A DNA stretch of 64,000 nucleotides. Source: Gracilariopsis chorda (lineage: Eukaryota; Rhodophyta; Florideophyceae; Gracilariales; Gracilariaceae). Positions 46,562 through 57,864 of the stretch are shown here, piece after piece. The notes below the pieces were generated by a model, which was given only the letters and a program-made list of their open reading frames with translations, was not told the origin of the DNA and did not search any database. A program made the position numbers and the translations under genes. The stretch covers positions 372,001 to 436,000 of the forward strand of contig NBIV01000022.1 in NCBI GenBank assembly GCA_003194525.1, given 5' to 3'. Every line of letters begins with the position of its first letter. The first letter of the stretch is position 1.

Positions 46562-46573
46562 CATTATGTTACG
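46562..46573 (+). repeat. 5' LTR of G5, last part
   Basis: CATTATGTTACG completes the LTR after C1. It is followed at 46576-46585 by TGGTAGCACG, the G5 primer-binding site. Confidence 0.75.
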
Positions 46574-46629
46574 GTTGGTAGCACGTAGGCAAGTCTTTTT
46601 CACAAGAATTGTTCAGTACGCACAGAAGT

Positions 46630-47646
46630 ATGCCTCGTGCTACGCGCAGCATGGATTTAGAAAATCAGAACTCTGCAGATGACAGTTCGGCGTTGAATGC
46701 TTTGCAAGATAAAGTGCAAAGGCTGAAGAACATCTAGAAGAATTTGAAGGAGCTCATTGGAAAGATATAAGCACGTCTGGAAGGTACAAACGAGGTCACA
46801 GTACAATCTCAGAAGACGTCGGTGGGCAGAATTTCTATCAAAGCACCTCTTTTTTTTGATTTTTACACGAAAAATGGAAGACAGGAACTTGGAGAAGGTG
46901 AAAGCTTCCTCTATTGGATTCAGAAATATGGCCAGCTCTGTAATTATTCCACAGAAGACATGCTTGACCTTGCAAGAAGTTACTTGCAAGACAGAGCGGC
47001 TTCTTGGATGATGCGTCTTGAGAAAGAGAAGCGCAGGCTCAAGTCCTTGGAAGAGCTGCAAAAGACGGTATGCATGAATTGGTACCGGCCAACGAGGAGG
47101 CTGCGGCTCGAGATAGGCTCATGGACTTTCGTATGAAAGATTCTACATGTCTGAATGACATATTACAAAGTTCGAATAATTGATATTTATATGTGGCACT
47201 GCAGAAAAGGAAGCATACATTTAATTCTTCAACAGCCATCCAAGAACTTTCAAGGCAAAGTTTGCAGAGAAGTTTCCACGTCGCAGCCAATCAATCAGTC
47301 AGGTTTGCCTCCCATTCAACCTACTTAAGACTATGCCAGAAGTTTAGAATTGTCTCTACAGCTCTCTGGAGACAGTCGGAAGGAGCAGACTTACGCTGGA
47401 AAGATAACGGAGAAGAACAAATATTCCGAGGAATCAAACCAGCACAGAAAATTTGTCGAGCGTAATACAGAAGGGCAGGTTGAGAAGGACCTACACTCCC
47501 TTTCATGGGGAAATGATAAACGTGAAGAACATGGTCTTTACAAGAAACATGATAGATGCTTCGAATGCAGTATGAAAGGATGGAGCGATCCAAATCACGC
47601 TTGTAGGAAAGATGAGGGACTGGATTCTCGTCCTTTAAAAAACTAA
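46630..47646 (+). pseudogene. G5 gag
   Basis: ATG at 46630 (PRATRSMDLENQNSADDSS), stop after about 36 codons. Then 46822-47136 with the capsid helices YWIQKYGQLCNYSTEDMLDL and DRAASWMMRLEKE. Further on (to 47646) there is a zinc-knuckle-like CFECSMKGWSDPNHAC near 47560. Several frame changes. Related to the gag of G4. Confidence 0.75.
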
Positions 47647-47749
47647 GTATGCCACTCAGAAGGACGTCACCTACCGGCGCAACAGATACAATTGCGTCAT
47701 ACTTGTCCGCATTCGGTTTTGTTGATGATGAGAACTGGAAGTATGACGG

Positions 47750-48250
47750 ACTAATAATGGAAAACCAGTTCAAACAGTGATCTATTCTCTTGCCTCTCAT
47801 AACTTTATCTCCCCCAAGGAGGTAAGAAGCTTGGATTAGAAATCCAGGATGTGAAGGACCCGCAAGTGCAACTTGGAGACGCTTCTAACACAGAAGTACG
47901 AGGCATAGCAACAGGCCTCCTGAACATCAATGGCCACTTCAGTGACGACGAAATGTATCTCATTGACGTTAAAGAACCAGACGCGCACCCACTATTAAGT
48001 TTTGGGACGCGGATGGTTAGAAAAGCTTAATCCAAATATCGATTGGGAAACAAGTTCTTCAACTGTGAAGGTCAGATAGGTCCGTCGTCCGAGTTCACCC
48101 AAGAAGGTCGAGGAGTAATGGCTCCAGGAAAATACAATTCCAAAAGATTTCGTTGATGCGATTGGCTAAAGAAGTCATGAAGGAAAATTGTGAATTGTAT
48201 CCGTGCGAATACAACCAGAGAAGAGCGACAAAAAAGACGTTCAAAATGCT
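47750..48250 (+). pseudogene. G5 protease
   Basis: SHNFISPKEV followed, after a frame change, by LGLEIQDVKDPQVQLGD and GIATGLLNINGHFSDDEMYLIDV. This is the flap and C-terminal part of the aspartic protease; the catalytic DSGA is degraded. Confidence 0.65.
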
Positions 48251-48290
48251 AAATGAACTCCTGAGTAGAAAGAACTGCTGATAGAGTATA

Positions 48291-49743
48291 GTGACCCTTT
48301 CAAAGAAGAGCTACCAGACGAGTTACCACCGCCACGTGGTATGGACTTTGAAATCAAGCTTGTTCCAGGTTCAAACCCCCCCCGTCAGACCAGTCACCAG
48401 ACTCTCACCTGAAGAGCTGAAGGAGTTGAATAGTCAGCTACAAAAGCGTCTGCATAAAGGCTTACTACGTCCTTCGTTGTCCCCATTTGGAGCCCCTGTA
48501 TTTTTTATCAAGAAGAAGAGTGGTGACCTTCGAATGGTATGTGATGGCAGGGACCTGAAGAAGATGTCAATACCTGATGCGAGCCCTATTCCACTCATTA
48601 ATGAAACCATAGATCAAGCTGCAGGAGCAAAAGTTTTCTCACAAATCGATCTTATTTGGGGATACCATCAAATGCGACTGAAGGACGACAACTGTTACAA
48701 GACTGCTATTCGCACACGATATGAGTCTTTTGAATGGAAAGTTCTTTTTTATGTACTCACAAATGCTCCTGCCGCTTTTAGCGTCTACTAGCACATATGT
48801 CGAGGGAACTACACGGCGAGTGCACGGTGCTTTACTTGGATGAAATTTTGATCTACAGCAAATCGGTAGACGATAACAAGAAGTATTTGAGGAAATTATT
48901 CAAGCTTTTGAAAGAGAATAAGCTTTATATCAGACAAGCAAGTCCAATTTCGGTGCTGATAAAGTCGACTATCTTGATATAAGAAAAATTAGAAGGGAAT
49001 TCACACACAACAACGCTTAGTTGACGCGGTACTTAATTGTCCAACGTCGTCTTCGGTCAAGGATGTTCAGAGATTCTTGGGACTCTCAAAATTTTTACAG
49101 AAGGTTTGTGAAGAATTATGCAGCAGTGGCAGGCCCAATTAAAGATATATTGTGGAAGAAACGTTTCAAATGGATTGAGGAGCAAGAAGAAGCATTCCAA
49201 GCTCTGAAGAAGCTTCTCACGACAGACCCACTATTACGATATCCATCCTCGGAACACAAATTTGTGTTAACGACACATGCTTCTAACTACGCAGTTGGAG
49301 CTACATCGGAGCAAAACGGGCATCCAGTACTATATCTTTCTCATCGACTGTCAGACATCGAGTCGAGATGGGACACTAGGGATCAAAAGCTTCTGGCCAT
49401 AATAATTGCCTTGCACAAATGGTCCAGGTACCTATGCAACAGACCATTTCTAATCAGAACTGATCACGAACCAATTAAGCACCTCCAGTGCAAGAGTAAG
49501 TTGTCTGGAAGGCAATACAAATGGTTGGATGAACATCAGTGTTGCAGTTTCGAGGTCGAACACTTTTCTGGTTATAAGAAAACCACCGCTAACGGTTTGA
49601 GTAGAGTCATGACTACACCAATGCAGCTTAATGGTCTTCGTCTCCGAAATCCAGGACTTCTTTCGGAAGTTTCAAAGCTTTATTCTGAAGACTTGTGGGC
49701 ACATAATTTATTGTATGTGCTAAGAGACAAACAAATGCCATAA
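48291..49743 (+). pseudogene. G5 reverse transcriptase and RNase H
   Basis: 48291-48791: RPVTRLSPEELKELNSQL, SPFGAPVFFIKKKSGDLRMV, IDQAAGAKVFSQIDLIWGYHQ. 48797-48982, in another frame: TVLYLDEILIYSKS, where YLDD reads YLDE. 49021-49743, in a third frame: RNase H with FVLTTHASNYAVGA (first Asp is His), DQKLLAIIIALHKW (Glu is Lys) and LIRTDHEPIKHL (Asp kept). Three catalytic positions are therefore altered in addition to the frameshifts. Confidence 0.85.
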
Positions 49744-49792
49744 AATACGAAGACAGCCATGTATATTCGCAACCACTCTTTTCAAGATGGCG

Positions 49793-50308
49793 TTATATAC
49801 TGGAAAGGGAGCAATCCCAAACGAATTTATATCCCAAAGAACGAATAATTACGTGAAATAATAATGGAAGAGTCACATATGCCAGGAAATGTAGGCTTAG
49901 AGAAGACGTACTACATTTGTTCGAGACATTATTACTGGAAGAGGATTTATGATGATGCACAGACGTTTGTACTATCATGTCAAGAGCGTCAAACGAACAA
50001 AGAGGAAAGAGTATTGAAAAAGGGAAAGCTTCAACCTCTTAATATCCCCGAACAATTTTGAGATACAATATGTATGGACTTCTTCACAGAACTTCCACCT
50101 GCAGAGAGTAAGAAAGATATTATTCTGGTAGTACTGATAAAGCTCTCGAAACGAGCACTGTTCATTGCGACAATCAAATCGATCACTTCAAGAAAAGGTG
50201 CACAACTGTTTTTGATTACGATTTCTCGAAAGACAGAGTGCCACAGACCATTATTCTTGACAGAGACAAGTTATTCAAAGCTAAATACTTCAAATAAGTC
50301 TCTATATT
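49793..50308 (+). pseudogene. G5 integrase, part before C2
   Basis: ESHMPGNVGLEKTYY...YYWKRIYDDAQTFVLSCQERQ is the zinc domain with one His and one Cys missing. MDFFTELPPAESKKDIILVV starts the catalytic core. The sequence is broken at 50308 by C2 and resumes at 56686. Confidence 0.8.
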
Positions 50309-50464
50309 TGTAGCTGTGTCTAGCTTTGTGTCTTTTCCACTGTCTCCCTCCTCCCATCATGCTGGTGAAGGCAGATCAGCGAGGTCATTTATATGGTGCC
50401 TCCAGTCGGGACGAGTGGACTGTAAACCACGTCCCAACTGGTGGCCAGCGTGTCTCCATTCACA
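50309..50464 (-). repeat. 3' LTR of C2
   Basis: Plus strand TGTAGCTGTGTC...CTCCATTCACA, 156 bp. Confidence 0.95.
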
Positions 50465-50730
50465 CCGTCCCTCGCAAGCAAGTCACTCGGCGCAGATTGC
50501 GACTAATCTACTCTATGATTATGAAGCATAGTAACCACCATTAAAAACCTGTACCACAGCAAAACCTTATAGGAAAAATCCGCAGTCTAGAAAAAGGTAT
50601 GATACTCTTACTACATCCAATACTAATCACCATGAAATATAAGAATCTACTTTCAAAACAAAACTTGGAAGTATAGAAGCAAGGTTAGTTAGAAATCAAC
50701 ATCTTCAGATAATACTTACAAGTAGCAATA

Positions 50731-53700
50731 CTACTTTGTCAAGCCACAAAGTAATGTCAGTCTTCTGAGCTTTTCAAAGACAACAGGCTTAGTAAATATG
50801 TCACCAGCTTGCACATCAGTCCTTATTGACTTCACGTCAATTATCTTGGTCTCCAGCAGCTCTTTTATGTAGTGATGTTTTAGAGCAATATGCTTGTTCC
50901 TTTCCGAGACCTTCGGACTCTTCACGATCGACAAAGCAGTCGAACTGTCCGTTGCTATGGATATAGGGTACATTTGAGGTTCATCCTCCAGGACTGATTC
51001 GTTGCGTAGTTCCCAGAATATTCTACGCAACCACATTAGTGTTTTTCCACAATATGACAGTGCAATGTACTCCGCCTCTCCAGACGACAGAGCAACAAGA
51101 GTTTGCTTCTTGGTCGTCCACATTACAGGTGCTTCGTTCACTTTTATTAATAATCCTGTCGTAGACTTTCTCGTCTCACGACAACCGGCCCAATCTGAGT
51201 CACAGTATGCCTCCATTGGTGCTTTTTTATTAGCGGGAAAGAACAAGCAAAGACCCTTTGTACCCTTCAAGTATCTCAGTACTCTTTTTGCATGCCCAAC
51301 ATGCCTCATGCATGGATCATGGACCTGCCTTGCCAGCATTGAAGCGGCAAACATGATGTCTAGCCTCGATGAGACGGCTAAGTACATCAAACTTCCTACC
51401 AGTTTCCGGTAGCGGTCATGTACGCCTGATGGAATACGCCGTTCGTCCTCTCGACGAGCTGTGATGTCGCATTGTGACAGCAATGGAGTTCGAACAACGT
51501 TGGAGTTAACCAGACCATTTTCCAGCAGTATCTTGTCAATATACCTGCTCTGTTGTACCTTTATTCCGTTCTTGTCCCTCGTTATGTCACATCCAACGAA
51601 ACGTTTCGCCTCTCCAAGGCCCTTAACCTTAAAGAGGTTCTGCATCTCTGTCTTGAAGTCTTCCAGAAGAGACCGGGAGTTACAAGATGTCAGTAAGTCA
51701 TTAACGACCACTACGATGGCCAAGGTTCCGCTGTTGGACTTGTATATATATAGTCGGCTATCGGTGCTCGACTGCTTGAATCCCAAGCGCAATAGCTCAT
51801 TGTGCATGAGAGATCCCCATATTTGACCGGCTTGTTTTGCGCCGTATATTGACTTTAGAAGCAAGCATACCTTTCCAGGAACAAATGAGGATCCAGATGC
51901 GTTTTGGGGTTGTTCCATGATTAGAGGCTCGTCTAGATCACCGTACAGGTATGCATTGCTAATATCCATAGTCTCTAGTATCAGGCCCTGAGCTGCGGCC
52001 TTTGCCAACAAAAGACGAATGGTTTCAAGACGGGCAACCAGGGCGTACAAGTTGTCTGGGTCGTAATCCAAGTACGGGCGTTGCAGGTCGCCCCGTGCTA
52101 CGCAACGCGCTTTTGGAAGGATACGCGGAGGGTCGGAGCTTAACAATTTCGCTAAGAACCTCCATAAGAATGGCAATGGTTTCATGCCAGGTTCTCTATC
52201 GATCAGCTTCCAAGTTCCTCTTTCCACCAACGCATCGTACTCTCTGTCGATTGCTTTTGCCCAGCCTGGCATCACTCTGGCTTCATCAAAGCTCTTGGGG
52301 ACTCTGCCATCATCCCCGAGGTCTTTGGAGCGTGAGTGTGCGATAAGGCAATGAGCAAGAGAAGCGTCTAGATGGTCTTCATCATCTTCACCTATAATTT
52401 TCTCGGCTTCGTATCGCCTGAGAGACGAGAAGTCCATAAGGTCTTTGATTGAAGGGAAGGACTCCTTGGTAACCTTGAAATCTGCCTCGCGGCACTTTAT
52501 TACCTTTCCCATGGATGGAATGTATATCCTATACAGTGTCCGCGGGCTTTGCATCCCCACGAAGTGTCCAGGAATAGCGCGTGGTAGGAACTTCTTATTT
52601 GTGACGGTTTCAGGCCTGTATATGAACGCGTGGCCTTCTTGCCCGAACTTCCGTAAGTTTGTGAAGTCCGGTTTTCGTCCGAACCATAAGGTGTAAGGAA
52701 CCTTCATTCCTGCTCGACGATTTGGTAGGCGATTTCTCAAGTAGTTTGCGTGTGTAATGGCTTCTTCCCATAGCTCATGCGGTAGCTTGGAGGCGAACAG
52801 GAATGTTCTAGCCATCTTTTACAAGTCTTGGATGACTTTCTCTGCTACACCGTTCGATTGGTGTGCGTACGGTGGGGTGAACTCTAGTACTATACCATTT
52901 TCCATCGCGTATGAGACGAAATCCTCTGACCTATTCTCACCCGCTCCGTCAAGGCGAACGTGGTACATTAGGTTGGGAGGTAGTTCGGTTTCCGCGCGAG
53001 CCTTGTACCAGCGGACAGATTCAAAGAATTGTTTCTTCTTACTTAGAAAGTATATTGAGCTTGCCCTTGTGTTGTCGTCAATGAGGACTTGCATATACTT
53101 CGATCCTTGTAAAGAGGTTGGGGTTATGGGTCCAGTGAGGTCGGTGTGCGTTAACTCCAAAGGTCTCTGCACTACCGAGTTTGATCGTTGAAGTGGAGCA
53201 CGCTTCGTGCCGGCGTCAATGCACGGAGTGCATATGACGTTGTCGACTTCATATGGGGAGAGTTTAGGTACCCCTTGACATAAATCAATGCATGTCAAGA
53301 GTTTCTCTCTTCCAGGGTGTCCGAGTTTCTCGTGCCAATCTTTGGCTCTGTTGTCAGGTGCATGTGTTGCAGCTTGTACCTGTGGTGGTGATACGGGGCT
53401 CGGTAGGGGATAGAGTCCGTCCTTCGGGGTGGAGTGTTATATGACTTGGCCCGTTGTGCGGTCTTTAATTACGAATCCGTTTGAGTATTGCACCTCGACG
53501 TAATTCACCAGGACAGATAAGGATACCAAGTTAGAGTCGAAGGTTGGGGTATGTTTGGCGGGTAACATGAGTCCGGTTCCTAAGGGTAGCTTTATTTTTC
53601 CACAGCCTACGATCTCTGACTGGTGGTCGCAAGTGTTTACGGTTTGCGGAGGTGTTTGGTGATATTCCCAGAACAACGATTTGTCCTTGATGAAAACATG

Positions 53701-54717
53701 ACTAGCCCCAGAGTCCAGCCATGTTGGGGTTATGTTGTCCTGGTGGAGACTGGCATTCGCTAATGCTATGAATCCGCGGTAGTGGTTCTTTTCTCTGTCT
53801 CCGTGGTGGCGGTTAGCGTTTGGTCGCCCTTGGTTGTGGGCGCCGGTGAAGTTGTTAGAGTCCCAAGCTCGATTGTTATTGCGTCCTTCGCCTTTGTAAT
53901 GTTTATTATTATTGGAGTTTTTATTGTTGGGCTGTTGTTGGTTTTTATTTTTCTTGCGCCAACATTCGGCCCTGATGTGGCGTATGCGTCCACAAGTACA
54001 ACATACAACTCCCTTCTTGTTCCCTTTTGCATGCTGCTTGCGTCGGGTTGTAGTCTTTTTCGCAGCGGGGTAGGGGTGAATGCCATCTTTCTTGGCTTCT
54101 GTAGCCTTCGTGGTATATGTCGATGCCCGATGAACACGTCGGTCCATTTCGGATCGCACAAGCGAAACAACTTGATCGTATTCCATGTTGGTTGCGTCTG
54201 CCAATAATGTGATTGCCATTAGTGAGTCTGGTAAGGTACGGAGCAGAGTCGCAGTTCGCTCCTTTTCCGTGAGTGGGTCACCCAGTCTAGCAAGTCCTAA
54301 GTAGGTTGTCTCCAACTCGAGTAAATGTCTCTGTACGTCGTCGCCATCCTTGAATGTCAAGGTGCTTAGCTTTTGGCGGAGGTTCAATTTGGATTGTATG
54401 TTGTCCTTCTTATATGTAGACTCGAGTTTATTCCATACCTCCAAAGCAGAGCAGTGTTCTCTTTCGAGTAGTTCCGAAACTGCGACGATCGGCTGTGTGT
54501 CAAGGTTTTGGACGATGGCCGATCTTGCCTTTCGATCGGCGTCGTCCCATCTCTTTCGAGCTGCAGCGGATCCTTCATTTGGACGAGGTTCCGAAAGCAC
54601 GAATAATGATTGGAGAGAGTGCATGAGATCCCTAATGTATATGCGCCAAGTGTAGTAATCGGCGCCCCCTTTTAGACGGGGTATACGTTTATTTTCTTGG
54701 TAAGTCTCCGAGTCCAT
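50731..54717 (-). pseudogene. C2 gag-pol polyprotein (copia)
   Basis: One minus-strand frame from ATG 54717 to 50731, interrupted by two stops (53437-53439 after protease; 52819-52821 inside integrase). Gag with knuckle CCTCGRIRHIRAEC, protease TWLDSGASHVF, integrase HTDLTGPITP and LDGAGENRSEDF, RT with LLKSIYGAKQAGQIW, RNase H with YCDSDWA and SSGEAEYIAL. The RT active site reads VVVVNDLLTSC, with the first catalytic Asp changed to Asn (GAT to AAT) relative to C1. It could neither be translated through nor polymerise. Confidence 0.95.
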
Positions 54718-55540
54718 CGCGGAGTATTACTCAACGCGAGACTAAGGGAGACTGGCAGATAGAATTCTTCACCGGTCCCCTACCGGTTGAGGGATCCTTC
54801 TACTACTTTTGCGTAGCCGGGTCCACTGGCAGGAGATACTATCTCCGGTTCCCTAAAGGTCAGACCTCTGGCTCCGAGTAAGAATCTCTCGGTGAGATGC
54901 GATTTCAGCGGCCCGTCCAAGTTCTGCACAATCCAGAACGAGGGTGCGTGCAACCTACGGAATGTCCAGGAGAGGTTACTAACAACGTGATATGTGTTCA
55001 ACAGTTGGCCTCCTCTGATTCCTTACGGCTACTTGCGCGGCGATCTTGCTCCTTGAAACGTCCTTGTCTTCACTAAGGTCCGGGCCGAACGACGAAACAC
55101 CCTGTCCCCTTACGAACAGCTACACTCACCCCAGCTGAGCCAGTTATACGGCAAGTGCGCTATCCGCAGGCTTAGTTCAAGTCCCCAGTCGATTCCCAAC
55201 CGGTATTCGGCTTGCGAACCTTAGCTCAGCCAAGTGCTAACTTCCCTGAAGGGTTAATAGCGGCGGAGGCCTTATTCAGGACTTTATATAATAGTTCCGG
55301 TTAACCGTCTGTGTTCGTGGTCCAATGATGAAGGCGGTTATGCGGAGCGTGCAGTAACTGCGATGTGTCGCCACTAGAAACTTCAGGTGATCGGTCCAGA
55401 CCACAAGCCAGGGGCAAGGGTTGTTCAACGACACGGTGGCTTTCAAGAAGCTTCTAGTGCGCACGCTCTAACGCAACGCCGGATACGGGGGGGGGTTTGG
55501 CAGCGACTCAACAATGGGCGCAGGCGGGGGAAGGTTGTCC

Positions 55541-56290
55541 GGCGTGTAGATGGCGGAGTGTGCACGGGCTGCCGGGGGGGTGGGGAAATTGTTTGAGAGC
55601 GCCACACCAGTAGGCCCAAGTCTTGCGCGGAGAACGCGGAATGTGCACGGGCTGCCGGGGGGGGGGAAGTTGTTTGAGAGCGCCAAACCAGTAGGCCCAA
55701 GTCTTGCGCGGAGAACGCGGAATGTGCACGGGCTGCCGGGGGGGGGGAAGTTGTTTGAGAGCGCCACACCAGTAGGCCCAAGTCTTGCGCGGAGAACGCG
55801 GAATGTGCACGGGCTGCCCAGGGGGAGAAGGTTGTTCGCAGTGTGTGTGGTTGTCTGGAGTGTGCAAGGGCTGCCGGGGGGCGGAAGACGGTTTGGGAGC
55901 GCAACACGAGTAGGCGCAAGTCCAGCGCGGAGAGGGCGGAGTGTTCACACGAGTAGGTGCAAGTCCAGCGCGGAGAAGGCGGAGTGTTCACAAGTGTAGG
56001 CGCAAGTCCAGCGCGGAGAGGGCGGATTGTTCACGGGCTGCCGGGGGGGCGGAAGACGGTTCGGGAGCGCAACACGAGAAGGCGCAAGTCCAGCGCGGAG
56101 AGGGCGGAGTGTTCATGGGTCTGCCGGGGGGGCGGAAGACGGTTCGGGAGCGCAACACGAGAAGGCGCAAGTCCAGCGCGGAGAGGGCGGAGTGTTCACG
56201 GGCTGCCGGGGGGCGGAAGACGGTTTGGGAGCGCAACACGAGAGGCGGGAGATGGTCTGGGGGCGCAAAACGAGTATGCGCAATTCCGGG
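55541..56290. repeat. GC-rich tandem array in the C2 leader
   Basis: About ten irregular units related to the C1 array in reverse orientation (GTGCACGGGCTGCC, a G-run of up to ten, GAGCGCCACACCAGTAGG). Some units are truncated to about 37 bp (55945-56030). Array length differs from C1, so units have been gained or lost since the copies separated. Confidence 0.85.
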
Positions 56291-56529
56291 AAAAGGTGGG
56301 TGGGCGCAAGGCGCGCCGAAGGCGCAAGTGCTATAGAGAGTGGAGAACGTTGGCGTTTCTCACTCTTTTGTGCAGATAAGCCTTGCATTTGAGAGAACCC
56401 TAAAGCAGGGTTTATTCAGTGTCGGCTTTTGCGCCGGCGGTTGCTGTGTCCCTTACGTTTTCGATATTGTTCTCGATACGTCTTTCTCACGTCGACGGTG
56501 ATTATCGATAACCGCATGCGATGCTACCA

Positions 56530-56685
56530 TGTAGCTGTGTCTAGCTTTGTGTCTTTTCCACTGTCTCCCTCCTCCCATCATGCTGGTGAAGGCAGATCAG
56601 CGAGGTCATTTATTTGGTGCCTCCAGTCGGGACGAGTGGACTGTAAACCACGTCCCAACTGGTGGCCAGCGTGGCTCCATTCACA
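56530..56685 (-). repeat. 5' LTR of C2
   Basis: 156 bp; on the minus strand it is followed directly by TGGTAGCAT (56521-56529), the primer-binding site. Confidence 0.95.
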
Positions 56686-57537
56686 AGATTGCTAAAAGTG
56701 GACTTGAACATGGCTACAAAGGATCTTCTGGAAATGTATGAACCAACTGAGAACACTATCTGAACGCTGTCATCAATGATCAAAATTACAGTTGAGAAGG
56801 ATCCGATTCGGATCATCCGAAGCATTGGGATACCGTACTGTGCGAAATAGAATACCAACAAAACTCTACGCCAAATGCAAACACCAGACTCTCCCCAATC
56901 GAAGTGGAGATGGGAAGAATACTTCACTCGGAACTCACAAGGAATATCAAGAGAGACCACGTGAAGTGTCAAACTGCTGAAGATATGTTGGAACAAAGAA
57001 GAGCATTTTGACAACTGGCAAAAGATAGACTCGTAAATGCTGTAGCAAGACAAACCTTTAATGCAAATAAGAAAAAACGAAATGAATCATTTGCTGTCGG
57101 TTATCTGGTACTGTTAAAAACAAAACGAACAAAAGGTTCGGGAAGCTCAGGCACTTCCAAGAAGTGGCATTTAAAATGCATGAGTCCTCTTACAATTCTG
57201 AAAGTAATGGATCCGGTTACATATAAAATCGAACTACCGCCGGCGATGAAGAAGGCTGACATTGTTTTTCATGTTTCCAGGTTAAAACGGTTTCACAGAC
57301 GAGAAGGAGATAATACTTCTCTATCGGTAGTTGTTGATCCGAACGGCACGTCCAACAGGAGGTTGTGGCTATTTTGAAGAAGAAAAGAGAGAATCGACGA
57401 GTTCATTATCTTGTCCAATTCGAAGGAGATAGCGTGGATGATGCCATCTGGATTAAGAAAACGGATCTTAAAAATTGTAAGGAGCGCTTAAAAAACTTTG
57501 AAAACTTGCCGTGGACAATAAATTCAAAAGGGAGGTG
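56686..57537 (+). pseudogene. G5 integrase end and chromodomain, part after C2
   Basis: LSPIEVEMGRILHSEL and the long helical linker, then GYLVLLKTKRTKG, MSPLTILKVMDPVTYKIELP and DIVFHVSRLKRF (the VFHVS signature). From about 57355 a chromodomain is readable: VVAILKKKRENR, HYLVQFEGDS, DAIWIKKTDL. Stops are present near 56750 and elsewhere. Directly followed by the polypurine tract AAAAGGGAGGTGAA and the 3' LTR. Confidence 0.8.
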
Positions 57538-57539
57538 AA

Positions 57540-57748
57540 TGCAACATAATGAATTCGAGAACGGATGCATAGCGATTACGACCATAGCTCAGTTTGAATT
57601 ACGAATTCAAACTGCAACCGTAGATTGTCTACATAAGAACACCTCTAATTTGCTTATGACGGAAGGGGATCGAGTAGTCTCCTTGTCTGAAATTGTAAAC
57701 TGATTTTGTTGTTGTAAAAGAACCTAGTATCCACAATACTCTGTTACA
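57540..57748 (+). repeat. 3' LTR of G5
   Basis: TGCAACATAATG...CTCTGTTACA, 209 bp, the same length as the reassembled 5' LTR. Confidence 0.85.
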
Positions 57749-57753
57749 TTTTC

Positions 57754-57864
57754 TCTTATACTATGTAAGACGTTCGTTCTTGAATGCGTTAATCTGAATT
57801 CAAATATTCACGACCAGTTGTACAAACTCACGTCCACCAAGTCCTTGGTAACAGTTCTATTACA
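57754..57864 (-). repeat. 5' LTR of G4, second part
   Basis: TCTTATACTATGTAAGACG...TTCTATTACA continues the LTR interrupted at 40170; followed by AGTAG. Confidence 0.85.

Larger units (their letters stand above)
50309..56685 (-). mobile_element. Ty1/copia element C2
   Basis: LTRs 50309-50464 and 56530-56685 (156 bp, two differences). Flanks ATATT (50304-50308) and AGATT (56686-56690) match at four of five bases. Gag-pol is on the minus strand from 54717 to 50731. Nearly identical to C1 in sequence and layout but inverted. It sits in the G5 integrase. The lower LTR divergence suggests it is younger than C1. Confidence 0.95.
40171..57748 (+). mobile_element. Ty3/gypsy chromovirus G5, nested in the G4 LTR
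   Basis: 5' LTR 40171-40367 plus 46562-46573 (209 bp, split by copia C1); 3' LTR 57540-57748 (209 bp). Flanks TCTCC (40166-40170) and TTTTC (57749-57753) fit a 5-bp target duplication with two C-to-T changes. The plus-strand interior from 46574 holds primer-binding site, gag, protease, RT, RNase H and integrase. Copia C2 (50309-56685) sits inside the integrase. The end of integrase and a chromodomain follow, then a polypurine tract at 57526-57539. The LTRs differ at about 32 of 209 positions, so the insertion is old. Confidence 0.9.
34991..57864 (-). mobile_element. Ty3/gypsy chromovirus G4, host of nested elements
   Basis: Left (3') LTR 34991-35194 (204 bp). The right (5') LTR is split into 40079-40170 and 57754-57864 (203 bp together) by the insertion of G5. 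The target duplication AGTAG flanks the whole. The minus-strand interior reads gag, protease, RT, RNase H, integrase, chromodomain from 39.4 to 35.2 kb. The primer-binding site is adjacent to the right LTR at 40069-40076. The element interrupts the acetyltransferase gene. All coding parts are broken. Confidence 0.85.

Noticed and set aside
55130-55215. tRNA-like stretch in the C2 leader (AGCTGAGCC..., TTCAAGTCC), mirrored in C1 near 41650-41730
   Set aside because: The A- and B-box-like words do not allow a cloverleaf with paired acceptor stem; probably part of the element leader.
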